A stretch of DNA of 64,000 nt from Hyposmocoma kahamanoa (GCF_003589595.1 NW_020653945.1:10076855-10140854); one strand, 5' to 3'. Positions 1 through 12,095 are shown, counted from the stretch's first letter. Notes: a model not told the origin generated them from the sequence alone. A program made the numbers and translations.

Positions 1-493
1 CATTTCTTCATCTGAGTCACAGTTGAGACCATGAGACACATAAGGGACTGTATCATCTTTGTCTAAATATTTGACACGAGGCTATTTGTGGTTTCGCATC
101 GTTCAAAAAAGAAAAATGGTCATAAGAATTTTAGGTACGATTACAGATTAATTGGGGAAGTTGTTCCTAGAAACTAGGTTAATAGTAAATTGTACTATTC
201 AAAATTATTAGTTCTGGGTGTTCTGGAAAATGCTCCAGAATTCCGTTGCTCTGGTACTCTTAATACAGGGATTCCTTAGTTTGAAGCCAGGCAAATGATG
301 TGATTGTCTGACGCATTATTAATGTAGACTGTATATCTTTCCAACAGGTACTATTTCTTTTTTATCAGGTTGTTTACACAGTGTGGAACCCGCTAGCGTT
401 TCTTTCATGTCATCCGTAATACCGTGTGCAAGAAAATTGTGAATTGTGACAAAGTGTCAATGAAATGAAGAAAAAAGAAAATACATTTATTTG
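1..493. other. No recognisable feature
   Basis: AT-rich DNA. I see no coding match, TIR or known repeat here. Confidence 0.5.
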
Positions 494-501
494 ACTACCA
501 C

Positions 502-787
502 CATTGAATTACAATTATATGGACGTTGGGTCCGCGCTAAAAAGTGTCCGAACTTATAGGGCGTTAAAATCGTATACAGAGCGTCATTCACGCTTTAGTC
601 TTCGTTTGTTCGACTGACAGCGAAGCAAGCAAAATTAGACAGTACTGCGATGACATTGCAATTGAAATTCAACGTTTTAGCTTTTTCATATTCCTTTACA
701 TGTCACTACGTTTAAATAGGTTGACTTGGGACATTTTTTTCGTGGTTTTTGTATTAGACCCGTCGTCCATTTATTTGTAAGTCAATG
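502..787 (+). mobile_element. hAT-like MITE, copy 1 (286 bp, perfect 8-bp TSD)
   Basis: A non-coding element with terminal inverted repeats of about 30 bp. The left end reads CATTGAATTACAATTATATG, and the reverse complement of the right end starts CATTGACTTACAAATAAATG. Both continue as GGACGxxGGGTC. It is flanked by the identical octamer ACTACCAC at 494-501 and 788-795. An 8-bp duplication with CA...TG ends is what hAT transposons leave (family knowledge). A second copy lies at 11215-11441 with its own perfect octamer. This copy has about 60 bp of internal sequence that copy 2 lacks. No transposase is present, so movement would have needed an enzyme in trans. Confidence 0.85.
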
Positions 788-795
788 ACTACCAC

Positions 796-1680
796 AAATG
801 AATTAACACCACACAAGAAAAGTAAAAACAAAACAGAAAAAAGAAAAACATATAATTATAAACAAAAAAATTTAAATTAAATTGAAACACATTATTTAGT
901 TAAACATACATTTTCTCAAACATGCCCGGAAATGTTTGCATTACTTTCAAAACAACGAATACTGAAAGTTTATCATTTAAGGATCATGCGCCTTGGCATT
1001 TAGTGTGAAAATCTATTACTGTAAGCTGTTCTAAACTTTTAAATATATCTACTAACAATAAACTATGTAAACAGGCAAAAGAAAAACTCGTACAGCCAAC
1101 TTCTCAGTATTCGTAATAGCGAAAATTAAAAATACCTCGGTGTACAGTATACTTTAAAAAAAAGAAAATGACGGCAAAATAAACTACAGTGCTTTGGCAG
1201 TATTTTCTGCTTTTTCGTCTTTTTTAGATTTTCGTCGCGAAAATAACTTGTAGTGTGAAGAGCGATAACGAAAATACACAAGTGGATAAACATTCAACCA
1301 CATCATCAAAAGTTCGTCAGATTACTAATAACGTGTCTGGAAAAACAATAACATTTTCTTTTACCAATTCTCCTATCATATCATTTATTATTTTTAATTT
1401 TAATTGATATTTTTTACTGTATCTAATATACACCTTCTTCTCTTTAGTCTTTCATTATTTCATCACATTGTTTGAGAAAAACACTATACATGCCTCGGCG
1501 GGCACGGGGATTGTTTTACTCTTACTCATGCAGCAATACCTTAGTTCCCGGCATCTGCAATAATGTAGGTACTAATGTACACAGATACTTAGTGTGGTGG
1601 TAGCCGCGGTAACAAAAGTGTCACAAACTCAGTATTTGCTACAAATTAAATAGTAATATAAATAAGAAATATAAAGGTTC
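796..1680. other. No recognisable feature
   Basis: Poly-A and poly-T-rich sequence without a convincing coding frame or repeat match inside the window. Confidence 0.5.
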
Positions 1681-1682
1681 TT

Positions 1683-2015
1683 AGTTTTCTGCTATTTTTT
1701 TAACCTTCAAAAAAAGGAGGATGATGTCAACTCGACTGTGCTTTTTTTTAAGTATGTTCGCGATAACTCTTTTTGTGAACCGATTTTGATGATTTTTTTT
1801 TTGTTGGAAAGAGAGTACCTCAGTAGCGGTCCCATTTAAATTTGAAGAAAATATTCCAGCTCTAAGGATGGCAAACTAAGGGATGAATCCAGTTTCGCGC
1901 AACCGATACTTTCCGGTAACCGATATCTTATTGATGAACTTGGCAAATAGATGTAATTCCACGCACTTTTGAGGTCAGTTTTTTCAGTACTCTGTACTGA
2001 GATTATTCCAGTACG
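1683..2015 (+). repeat. Unclassified dispersed repeat R, copy 1
   Basis: Shares blocks in order with copies near 3.7, 4.4, 53.7 and 54.5 kb: an A-run followed by GGAGG, a 'tttttgtgaaccgattttgatg' type block, 'cccatttaaatttgaagaaaatatt', then 'ctctaaggrtggcaaactaa'. It ends in a short self-complementary stretch around CAGTACTCTGTACTGAG. It resembles a very common short lepidopteran interspersed sequence, but I cannot assign a class. No coding capacity. The 98-residue frame on the minus strand across it is a chance frame. Confidence 0.6.
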
Positions 2016-2270
2016 AAATAGATCCGAGTGAACCTTAAATGCGTTATACATATCTATACCACAGTACAATAATACAAGTATAGTAACTATGTATGTGTGC
2101 TCATTCGCAGCGCACCGTGTACGTACACACACGTTCGCGGAATAATGAAAGGCGCGTGGGTATATTGCGAGATTCGTGTAAGTGTGTGTAAGATTCGTCT
2201 AAGATGCGTGTAAATATGCCGCACTGCATCATTTGTACGGAGTTACCGTAGTTGTCTTATACCTTTATTA

Positions 2271-2655
2271 CCTTAGAATAATAACGCATAGAATGATAGT
2301 TTCATATCAAACGAACTGTCACAAGTGAGGCACAAATCAAATTCATGTAGGCTAGTTTTAGTAGTAGGTTAATTTTCGGTTTCAGTTTTAGTGAATATTT
2401 ATATAAAAATACAAGTTGAAACGTGTTACTTCTTTGTGGAATGTGATGTTAGTATCTATTTTATGTTTGTCTGACGTATTTTTACACTCATTTACCGCAC
2501 ATTTCGACATTTTTAGCTACAATTCTTGAGCTGTTCGCGGTGCAAATTGACCTTGAGCGCTGAAGGCCCGCCAGCTCGTGTAGGCCCATTGGGCGCGCTT
2601 CAATTTGCCTCACTTAGCGTGTGCGGACTAGGTTTCTATGCGTTCTTATTCTAAG
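2271..2655 (-). mobile_element. TIR element with THAP zinc-finger first half, copy 1 (385 bp)
   Basis: Ends are inverted repeats of about 22 bp reading CCTTAGAATAATAACGCATAG from the left and a close match from the right. The second copy is at 55265-55643 in the opposite orientation. On the minus strand an ATG at 2508-2510 opens a frame beginning MSKCAVNECKNTSDK and continuing to a TFHK motif. The C4-x4-C9 spacing, the basic and serine residues after C9 and the terminal xFHK match the first part of THAP DNA-binding domains (family knowledge). The second half of the finger (Trp, C-x2-H) is missing, as expected for an internally deleted derivative of a larger THAP transposase element. I see no clean target duplication at this copy. 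Confidence 0.7.
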
Positions 2656-3505
2656 TACTATACCTACAGCGCCCAGTTACAGGAGGAGAAAGTTTTCGCG
2701 CGGCAGCCGCCTAGTTGCCAAAACTTCGTGTAGGTACATTAAAGGCGACTCTGAATTATATTTACTAGGCAACAACTTTTAAATTTCTCTGAATAATACA
2801 ACCGTGCGGTCGCCGCGTAGATCAAATTCAAACCAGACTCGCCCGGGTGCCCGAGACGCTCATTTAAAACGTAAAAGCTAAATAAATAGAGCGTATTTTA
2901 GATCGCGCGGTGACTCGACCGCGCTATGTGAGCGCGATGAAATTTGTGTCGAATAAATGCGCTCACGCTGCATCCGTGACACGTCCTTCCTAAATACTAG
3001 TTCTGAATAAATAGCACTGGCTTTCAATTTGAATTAAGCAAACATACGGAAATAGCGTAGTTCGTTTTAAGCCGCTCAACGATAAATATTTACCGTGCTC
3101 ACCAGGTCTCTCGTTGACAGACAACCCCTTGCAAATGCGCTGGAACTTTAAATTACCGCTCGAATAAAATAAATTTGAGCTGTAAAATCCTCGTCCTCTA
3201 CATCGATCTAGTGAAATTTGCTTTATAAATACTGGCTGTTCCCATTCTATATTTTATTTTTGGCCTTTTTAAAAGCGTTCATTTATTTATTTGGACTTAA
3301 AAGTGGAAATTTGAACGCATGCATGATTAAACATTAAATGCACGTCGGTGAGTTACAATTTCCAATGTATCGATGAACGGCTTCAATACCAGTAAGGGTG
3401 GAAATACATTGTAAATTTTCTACTACGTGTTAAATCTTGCACACGCTGAAAACGTTATAACGGTTAGCTCTTTTAGAGGTTATTGATTTTCACCCCTCTG
3501 TATGA
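2656..3505. other. No gene; CpG-rich patch at about 2690-2970
   Basis: Contains a locally GC-rich and CpG-rich segment between two AT-rich flanks, without a recognisable product. It may be an old transposon remnant. Confidence 0.4.
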
Positions 3506-3510
3506 AATCC

Positions 3511-3655
3511 TAGCTAAGTGTAACGTTAAGTTAGGCAACGGACACTGGTTCGAATCCAGTTTAATCGAAGGAATTTTTCGAATTTGTCGTTTGTTCGATA
3601 TCTGTATAAATAATAATAACAAACTAGTGGCGTATTTTTACAAAAATATATGATA
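3511..3655 (+). repeat. tRNA-derived SINE family S3, copy 1
   Basis: The tRNA-like head has a B-box GGTTCGAATCC near 3548-3558. It is followed by the family body: 'tcgaaggaattttt', then 'ataataacaaactagtgg', then 'tttttacaaaaa'. Copies recur near 10.9, 28.6, 28.9 and 37.2 kb and probably near 63.0 kb. A real tRNA gene is excluded because there is no acceptor-stem pairing and the same body always follows. Confidence 0.7.
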
Positions 3656-3663
3656 GTACAATC

Positions 3664-3795
3664 TCAGTACAGAGTATTAAAATAACCGACCTCAAAAGTT
3701 CATGGAATTACATCCATTTGCCAAGTTTTGTTGAAATCGGTTACCGGAAAGTGCATGACATTTGAAACATCCCCTGGTTTGCCACCCTTATCCGC
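3664..3795 (-). repeat. Dispersed repeat R, copy 2 (partial)
   Basis: Reverse-oriented match to the 3' half of copy 1: the CTCAGTACAGAGTA block, 'gacctcaaaag', 'ggaattacatc', 'tgccaagtt', 'atcggttaccggaaag' and 'ttgccaccctta' appear in the same order on the opposite strand. It abuts SINE S3. Confidence 0.65.
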
Positions 3796-3799
3796 TCAC

Positions 3800-4385
3800 G
3801 CGATGCGATCCTCCTACCGCAAAATGGCGGCTATTTGGTTTCGCAAAATAGAAAAGGATTAAGTTTAAATACAAGTTTTTATAAATAAAAATTATTATTC
3901 TGCATTGCTAAATAAACACCCTCTGTACTACCAACAAAAACATCTCAAATAAAAATGCAGTAATACACCGCAAATCCTGCACTTAAAAAGTAGTAATGAA
4001 ATTTTTGGTGTACCTACTTGGATAAATATGATAATATTCCGTTTGAGTGGTTCTAACGTTTACCATGAAATTACTCCTTAAAGTATAGTTTATAAACATT
4101 TATACTCAGGGTAAACTTAAAACACGCTACTTACGGTATGTTTTCAATAAATAAACACCGAAATCACCAGCCCAAACAATAACACACACGATTGTCGTGA
4201 CGTATTTTTGAAGTTGTTTATTTTTTTTAAATGACAGACCCAGGCATTAAAAACTTCATGGTTTGCTACAGTAATTACCGAAATAGCAATTAATATTAGT
4301 TCTTTTACCTGTTATAACTTCGATATCCGATAAATCGGTATAAAATCATCGCCGGCTCCTCTAGATGTGTACATACCTGCATGTA
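3800..4385. other. No recognisable feature
   Basis: AT-rich DNA. No supported gene or repeat. Confidence 0.5.
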
Positions 4386-4389
4386 TTAC

Positions 4390-4585
4390 GTGAGCGGTTA
4401 TAGGTGGAACATTTTCTTCAAATTTAAATGGGTACAAGGTACTCGTTCCAATAAAAAAAGAATCATCAAAAACGGAGTTATCGTGTAAACATACAGTCGA
4501 ATTGAAAACCTCCTTCTTTTGTAAAGTCGGTTAAAAAACATACAGCCGAATTGAGAACCTCCTCATTTTTTGAAGTTGGTTAAAA
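4390..4585 (-). repeat. Dispersed repeat R, copy 3, with a tandemly duplicated end
   Basis: Reverse-oriented copy containing 'cttcaaatttaaatggg' and the terminal block 'aaccgactt...ggaggtt...aattcgrctgtatg'. The terminal block of about 48 bp is present twice in tandem (about 4490-4536 and 4537-4585), diverged by several bases. Confidence 0.6.
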
Positions 4586-4589
4586 ACAT

Positions 4590-5105
4590 TATGATATTCA
4601 ATAAAATAAATATTGCTAATTGATAAAGCAATATCTCTTGTCAGTCTCTGGTAGCTGTAAAAGTACGTGGCTATGTGAAGAAACTTTCATAAGTTTCACA
4701 CAGGTAACAGTAAAGTACCTATTAAATACAGGGGTTTTCTTGTAAAATTTCGAGGTAAGTTTGTGTTTTATTTCTATCATGAAAATTTTTAGGGATCGAG
4801 TTTTCAATGTCTACCCTCAATTTAACGACATATTTTTCCCAAAGTGATTGATTCAAACATTTTCACCGCTACACGGAATCAACCAACGCCATTTGATGCT
4901 GTATAAACTTTTAAAAACAAACACTTTTATATCTAAAAGTCAAAATTGTACTCGTGAATTTTCATCCCACACTTAACCAATTGCGTTAGCACTGTTTGCG
5001 TCTCAATCCAACTTTACAAACCCATTTAATTAGGAACTTGGTTCCACAAAGTCAACCCCTGCTTCGGTGCAACTTTGAAATACGAGTACAAGCTGCATGA
5101 GAAGG
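4590..5105. other. No recognisable feature
   Basis: AT-rich. The 63-residue minus frame at 4616-4807 shows no recognisable domain. Confidence 0.5.
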
Positions 5106-5110
5106 ACTTA

Positions 5111-5685
5111 GGCGATTATCACACTGCACCGCGCCCCGCGACGGAGCGAGCAGCTGCGTTTTTTAACGTTGTACTAAGTAAAAAAAAAGTACCTCTGTTT
5201 GTATGAAAAACACGCGCCATCGAACACACTGACTACGCTTCTCCATGCGGGAGCTCGGCACGCGCGGTTTTGCTCACTACCGCGCAGATTTTTAAGCTTA
5301 AGGACATGTTCAGTTTTCTACAGTAGACATCGACGTTAATAAATTTATATTTGCTATTGAAAATCGACCAAATTTATCTTCATATTTTCTTAAACTTTGT
5401 AATGAAGTTCAAATTATCCATTTGTCGATCTGGTTCGTAAAAAGGGATGTATCCAACATCTTCGGTGTCTTTTTGTTTGAGGAAACAAAAACCAAATATA
5501 CAGTATAACTGCAGCATCCTGAATGAGTTCTGTATTATTAACCTTGTCAAAGAAGGATCTCGGCTACATATACAATTACTACGGCGATCAACTGCGAAGC
5601 GCGTACTTAAAGTGACGCGGGGCCGCTAGACCGCTGCCCCCGCGCAGATTACGCGTCCCGGGCGCAGTGCAGTATGATAATCGCC
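5111..5685. mobile_element. PIF/Harbinger-like MITE (575 bp) flanked by TTA
   Basis: The ends form inverted repeats of about 28 bp. The left end is GGCGATTATCACACTGCACC, and the reverse complement of the right end is GGCGATTATCATACTGCACT. Both continue CGCCC-like. TTA sits immediately outside on both sides (5108-5110 and 5686-5688). A 3-bp TTA/TAA duplication is the signature of PIF/Harbinger transposons (family knowledge). The interior holds CpG-rich patches next to both ends and AT-rich DNA in the middle. No transposase is recognisable. The 60-residue frame at 5447-5629 lies inside and is probably chance. Confidence 0.8.
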
Positions 5686-5688
5686 TTA

Positions 5689-8600
5689 CACTGAAAAAAA
5701 ATATGTACTAATCTGAAATTGTACTTTTAAAAACGAACCGGTGAATCTAGGTAAAATTTCAGTTTCATATTTGATATTCATACATATACATATACTGGGT
5801 TATTTGTCAATTACTTACTAACTACTGTAACTAACTCGGAGTTTTATAAGTATTTTACTAACATCATAAACAACCACTTTTGTGAATTAATCAGATTTTA
5901 CTTTTCTTTTAATAGATCACATCTTCTTATGTCATAGTAAATAACAATTGCATTCTTTGTGAATTTAATTTCATGTATTTTTTGTAGTAATGTATGTCTT
6001 CGTAATTTATAAATTAATTACGTACGCTATAAAGCCCGAATTTGGAGAAATCGTCGTGGATAGTACAATTACGCATAATTAACATTGGGTTATGAGTTTC
6101 CATTTTGGTGTCGCAACAACAAAATTATCATGATTTACGGGAATCTATTGTTATGAGTCCGTAGACAATATAAATTAATGCTTACAGTGCAAAAATTAAA
6201 GTCGTAGCCATTGAAATAACAAAGTCAAAACTTTAAATTCCCCTCCTGTAAAAGTTGATTTACTGCAGATACGCGCCTTTTACCAATGCTACATACGCGT
6301 ATTTGCGCTATTCCCGACAAAATATGGATGTGAAATTTATCATGTAAGAGAATTGTTGTTAAAATTCTTATAGAGACTTATTAGAGACATAAATATTTCT
6401 TAAACTTTGTTTACTTTTGTTCAAAAATAAAAATATTTGAAAAGATCTCTAACTCTATGCGGTAACAAAAGAAAGCATGAAAACCAATCCGATGCGAAAC
6501 AAAGAAGTGGGGGTGCGGGTCGTTAAGGCTTGTACGTTTGAAAACCTAACTACAGGTCTAAAAAGTGCCAGACAGTACACCAGAAACTTAAATATTTATT
6601 TTTGATCAAATTATTTTTTAATATTACATCATTGAACAAAAGTAGTTGTTTATAATGTTAGTTATATATATCCTATGAGACTAGTATATTACAAATAATC
6701 TTGTATATGCCATCACGCTATATTTACCAGTAAGCAGAGTACGGGCCGCATATAGTTAACATCATGGAAACGGCATCGAGCGACATTAGTATCAAAACCG
6801 GTGTCGCCCCACTCGCACATTTGAAAACGTAATCTTACATTAGTACTAAGATAATATAATTTTGATTGGTTATAAATTATCAAACGAAATTAGACAATAG
6901 TAAAAAAGTTTTGGTAAAAAATTTTGAAACTTATTTGAACCCAATAAGGTTTTATTATTACTGTCATGTAAAGCCAAGAATCCTATGAATATTAACTGCT
7001 TGGAACAAAAGCAAAAAGTTGACAGTCTACAGGTAGGGATGTGACATTTAATTGATATCGACATTGTGTTTCATAACTAGCCGAATATTGAACTAGACAT
7101 TGCCTTATACTTGCTATAATTAGGGTTAATCACGGAGTACCTATATCAAAATGGCATTTAAAGCAATTTCTTCGAGAACTAGCGTAGCTGACTTTTACAC
7201 GCACACATTTGTTGCCAAATACGCATAAGGTTTTACTAAACACAAATGTTAATTGACGCAGGTGTGTGCATGTGCGTAGCTATACACAACCATCACAGTA
7301 TTAATGCTGTCATCGTACTTTCATTAACATACGAGATTTCAAGTCTATCCGATCACTGGAAGGGTTGAATATTAAAACACAGTCATCATAAAAAATCTTT
7401 ATTTTTCCCTCAAATATGATATATTTGTTCAACAATTACCTCTTTCTGAATTGACTGACTTCTGAACTACAACGTCGATGAGCTCGTCAAGAAAATGAAG
7501 ATACTCATTTCCGAAGGCGAAGAAGTGAATAATTTGTTTCAAGAAAACTTGACGAAAAATAACTGACAATGCTTCAGAAATGTTTTTACATTTAAATTGC
7601 AAAGGCGACTCTGAATTTCATGTCGTATATTACCTGATTAACCAAATTTATTATTTCTTGCGTCGAAATTGTCCCTGCTTTTAGAATTTGTCTGTAGTTA
7701 TTCATATATAATCTGATGTCATAAAATGCTTATAGCAAATGGTGCTACATTTAGAAGGTATCCAGCTTTTTCTACCTGTTACTTCAGCCCATTTCTCCTT
7801 TAAAAAGGATCAGGCGGGAAACTAAAAAATTCTATACAAAAACTGCAAATATGAACCATGCTTGTGATAAAACTAATAACTGAAGCGGATGAAGGTGACG
7901 CACAATTAGCGAGTAGAGAAATAGGAAATGATTCCTATGTATACTATACTATATATACATATATAGTCTATATAAATAGACAAAGGAAAGAAAATCTCCA
8001 TTCTCACAGTCTTCTATTGATACTCCACGAACTTACGTGTATGGTAAAATTATCGGTACTGTGCCTTTCCTATCTATATTTCTTTTTTTTGCTATTAAAA
8101 ACGTATATCGCTTTTACATTGAGAATAAAGAAAATAATACTTAAATTAATTTTTACTAAGTATAGTTAACAATACCCGCGCTATTGTGAGCGTTGGGATC
8201 AAAACATTTAAGTAATCAAAATTTTTAGCTTTTAAATACCTGTAACCAATGTTTGTTTAAACATGAGTACCGCTATAAAAAATGTTTAAATAAACCAAAA
8301 CCGGAATACAGAGTTTCTACTTATCGATAATTTGATTACAACACGCGTACCCAATACCAAATGGAGTACGTCGCTAGTGCAAGCAATTCATTGAACGTCA
8401 TTCGAATTCTTCTTTTGACGGCGGCAATGGCTGGCAACCAAGGTAGATTGCTATTACCGCATTACCACAACATATTCGTGTTTCGAAATATTAATAATAT
8501 ATTGTTCTAAATATTAGGAACTACAGAGTTTCAGTACTTACCCATGAAATTAAATCACCCCCGGAGTATCTTTTAAACTTTGCCTTCCTAAGCGACATGA

Positions 8601-9150
8601 TATAATGGCATATTTCTAATTTTTTCACAAAGCAATCTTCTTGTACATTTGAACAACAACTGACGCGCTGTTGACACTCATGGGAGCGACTGCTCATAAG
8701 CTAGGCAACGCGGGCCCCGCCCCCTAACCAGCATATTACTAGTATTTATTCGGTCTGTGGTTTACATACACTTTGAAGAAACGGCAAATCGTAAACTCTT
8801 GTATCAATGGGTAAAATGGTCAAATACATACCTACGCGTTCATATCTTTACAAAACCAGCAAAAAAAGAAAAGCAGAAAAAAAATTTAAACAGTATATAT
8901 ACCTCTACTCTCAATTTAATCACACCAATTGTCTGATAAAATATGCATATTTATGATAACACCCGACTCTAGACGATATAGACGCACTGTGCATATACCA
9001 AAGTATATCTTATTACGTGACTCAGAACATGTACCGACTCAAAAAATCAACTCACATGAATCTTTTAAGCTCGATTTACAGTACCGCGTAATAGAATGGA
9101 AAACTTTCTATAACCAAAGCATCAAGCAACTTCATGTCAATTATGTAACA
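5689..9150. other. 3.4-kb stretch with no recognisable gene or repeat
   Basis: AT-rich. The longest frame (7858-8169, 103 codons) is low complexity, hydrophobic at its end and without any domain I recognise. The 99-codon frame at 8929-9228 runs into a small hairpin element and looks fortuitous. Any host gene here would have to be made of exons too short or diverged for me to see. Confidence 0.5.
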
Positions 9151-9153
9151 TAC

Positions 9154-9224
9154 AAACTAGATACGAGGCAAAAGATAGGTCGCGCGTCTTTCGGAGAATT
9201 CTGGCAACCCCTCGTATCTAGTTT
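9154..9224. repeat. Small hairpin element with 15-bp arms
   Basis: AAACTAGATACGAGG at 9154-9168 is exactly reverse complementary to 9210-9224, enclosing about 41 bp. It looks like a very short foldback or MITE remnant. Confidence 0.7.
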
Positions 9225-9241
9225 ATAGCAATATATATCAG

Positions 9242-9347
9242 AGCAGTAGAGCTCCTTGTGAAAGAGTTCAATCCAGGGAAGTACTGCTAGCTTACGTATA
9301 TCAGCCATCACGCAGTAATGTGAGCATTACTGCGTTCCGGTTTCCAA
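9242..9347 (-). mobile_element. ISBm1/Helitron-like element, fragment H1
   Basis: The 3' part of the family that recurs about 13 times in this window: GCAGTAGAGCTCC, 'gtgaaagagtt', 'ccagggaagta', the hairpin CAGTAATG-TGAG-CATTACTG, then GCGTTCCGGTTT. It is truncated where it meets the LINE remnant at 9345. Confidence 0.8.
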
Positions 9348-10095
9348 ACCACACTAACTTGGAGCTACGCGCCGAATAATAGAGCGCAGTGTCGTCGACG
9401 AAGAGTGCTTGATTTACAGACTGATACTTCGGAATATAGCTGGTCTACAGGGAGAATAGGAGTGGCGAGAGGACAGATCCTTGCCTTGGACTCGGGCTTT
9501 TATGGGGTGAGGGGAGGAGAGTGCGCCTTCACATCGATAGCAAGCGCGCCGAGATTGTACAGCTTGTAAAGTAAGCCGTTGTGCCAGACTTTGTCGAAGG
9601 CCTTAGCCACATCGAAGATGTGGGCGCCAGTGGGCATAAAAGGGCGCAATCGAAACGTTCAGAGATATGCTCCACTATACCGTGCACTTGCTGATCTAGC
9701 TCTAAAGCCGAACTGTTCGTGTCGGAGAGGAGATTGTGGGACATGACGTAGTCACTGAGGCGGGCGTAGAGGATGCGCTCATAGAGTATGCCCATGGTGT
9801 TCAACTTCAGCAGGAAGGCTTCCCAGACTTGTGAATGCCGATGACCCTTTTTTTTGCCTCTTTCCACTTTTGTGGGAAGATGCAACTTGTCAGAGCGGCG
9901 TTGAAAATTGCAGTAAGAAGACAGATAAAGGGTGCAGAGAGTTATTTGAGTACCTTGTGGGAGATACCGTTGGAGCCGGGGTCTTTGCGGGGCTTAAGGT
10001 CCTTATGAGCCTGATAAGGTCCTTTCGACCTCAGCGCAACAAGTCCACGAGTCGCGTATCTTTATACCAGCGAGATAGCAATACATCTGTCTCAC
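9345..10095 (-). pseudogene. jockey-type LINE reverse transcriptase fragment
   Basis: On the minus strand the frames give, in order, segments matching jockey-superfamily RT: LIRTLKPRKDPGSNGIS, AALTSCIFPQKW, then TMGILYERILYARLSDYV, a short 'QVHGIVEHISERFD' block, a degenerate FDVAKAFDK-like block, and near 9385-9425 VDDTALYYSARSS, which is the catalytic (F/Y)xDD box. The open part is 9529-9885. Flanking parts are reachable only through several frameshifts, so this is a dead fragment of about 250 residues from the RT fingers and palm. Endonuclease, ORF1 and the 3' end are absent. The left edge meets Helitron-like fragment H1. Confidence 0.9.
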
Positions 10096-10912
10096 TCTTA
10101 TAAATAATGTAGGCCCTCTGATTGGTTGATTGTATATTAAACACTTAGAGAGTATACTATTCAGCGCTTTTAGATTAGTATAAATATAGCGATATTTGCC
10201 GATAAATGCATTCTGGTTCTGGTTTCTACTCTCGTCATCAGCGTTTCACTGAAAAGTACCTGCACCTAAACTACCAGAGAAAAGCACCTGAACTGGCGAC
10301 CCGAAGTTCCTAAAAGCTTAACATGGCATCGTACTACTCAAAGACAATATAGCCCTAAAACCATCCATACGATAAGAAGGAGAATAAAATTGTGGTGGAG
10401 GGATACACTATCCCCTTTCAACAAAATAAACATTACTATGTAGATTGTATGGCGCAACCGAGATTGCGATGTCGCAAATAAATATCGCCGTTTCTTTCTA
10501 GCTCCTGATTTCTGAATGTCAGAATCCACTTTATTTTTAACGTATTTCAACACTGTTTTCAATTCAATAATTTATGTATATCATTTAATGCTAATGAAAA
10601 GCAAAAAGACTTTAAATCCGGAAGAAATTCAGTCGATAAAGGATATACTGAAGAGATTATGAATATTCTTGATAACTTATGCGTTATCAAGAAAATTCGT
10701 ATTCTATTTGCTTAGGTTCGCTTCAGGTTTTTTTATACGGCATGTCACAAATAATATGGTGAGTATTTTCAGCTCAGTGTATAAAAAAACGTTGTGCTAC
10801 ATGAATCGATCTCTACGCACCTATATAATTATATACACCTAGATATACACCACGACGTTTAATCGAAATTAAAAAAAAATTAAATCATTGTTATGCTTAT
10901 CTATGCTTATTA
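10096..10912. other. No recognisable feature
   Basis: AT-rich. The 74-residue minus frame at 10338-10562 has no recognisable domain. Confidence 0.5.
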
Positions 10913-10914
10913 AT

Positions 10915-11100
10915 ATGCTTAGTTGGTATAGCGTCTGACACGGTATGCAAGAAGACGTCGGTTCGAATCCGACCGGATCGAAGGACTTTTTCCGAGTGTT
11001 TTTTCTGAGTGTTCGATCTTTGTATTAATAATTATAACAAACTAGTGGAGTAATTTCACAAAAAATAATTGAATATCAATTCAATAAAAATTTTATGAAA
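10915..11100 (+). repeat. tRNA-derived SINE S3, copy 2 (best preserved head)
   Basis: Box A-like TTGGTATAGCGTCTGA and a perfect B-box GGTTCGAATCC are correctly spaced. The S3 body follows: 'tcgaaggactttt', 'ttcgatctttgtattaataattataacaaactagtggag', 'ttcacaaaaaataattgaatat'. These internal Pol III promoter boxes are what tRNA-derived SINEs use for transcription (established). Confidence 0.8.
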
Positions 11101-11214
11101 TCATTTTTTTTTTTAAATTGAACGTACTGGTATATGTGGCCCTTAGAGGATGGAAAAAAAATAAAAGAAAGGAGCTGGCCTAACTGCTGAATCAACGTGC
11201 TTATAACTTATAAC

Positions 11215-11441
11215 CATTGACTTACAATTATATGGACGTCGGGTCCGCGCTAAAAAGTGTCCGCACTTGTAAGGCGCTAAAATCGTATACAGAGCGCGAC
11301 ACTCCGCTTAGTCTTCATTTGTTCTACGGACAGCGCGATACTGCGATGACATAACAATTTAAATTTCGAATAGGTTGACTTGGGACATTTTTTTCGTGGT
11401 TTTTGTATTAGACCCGTCGTCCATTTATTTGTAAGTCAATG
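11215..11441 (+). mobile_element. hAT-like MITE, copy 2 (227 bp, perfect 8-bp TSD)
   Basis: Same ends and interior as 502-787 but shorter. It is flanked by the identical octamer CTTATAAC at 11207-11214 and 11442-11449. Removing the element and one octamer restores alignment with THAP repeat copy B, so the empty site is effectively visible at the paralogous copy. The MITE therefore inserted after the THAP repeat. Confidence 0.9.
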
Positions 11442-11909
11442 CTTATAACCAAAATTTGAAAGTTACAAATGGCGGATTTCGTTAGATTACTTTGCGACAT
11501 GCGCACTTTTACTTTTTTTTAATGCACACACTCAACATTGCCCTACCTATACCTACTTTACTGGTTTATAACATTACATAGTGTTAATTGTACTTACTAA
11601 ATAAAATATAAAAATTACTTTAATTACTTTACTTTAACGATGGCAAGGCAAATAGGTTGTCTATACGTTGGTATTGACCTTTACCCGGCATTGTTGGACT
11701 AACATATCATTGTATTGCAGGCTTTAAAAAAATAGTCATTTTTAATAGTTAGAGTTGTCATTGGGAAAAATCAGAAACGAGTGGAAAATTTTGTTTTCAG
11801 GAACTGTGAGTAACTAGAAAAGAGTCTTGTTTTGATTACTAAATTGAACATAAAATTATTTACCAATAAACCTAATGATGGAATAGCATTGTCATGTAAT
11901 CTAGTTATG

Positions 11910-12063
11910 TCATGTATTCAAAGTTCTGTTAAAATTTGACTCTTCAAAATGAAGCGAACAAATGAAGATGGTCTTTGATCCAACGTTTATATTCGGCAGT
12001 CCCATGATTTCCAACCATTCTTTCTTCCTTTTTTCATTTGTAGGAAAACTTGAAATAATAAAA

Positions 12064-12095
<32 letters not shown>

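Noticed and set aside
8929..9228. 99-codon plus frame
   Set aside because: No recognisable domain, and its last third crosses the hairpin element at 9154-9224.
9831..10103. 90-codon plus-strand frame
   Set aside because: It is antisense to the jockey RT fragment at 9345-10095, whose motifs are unmistakable.
10915..10990. Possible genuine tRNA gene
   Set aside because: A and B boxes are good but there is no acceptor-stem pairing, and the same SINE body follows as in the other copies.
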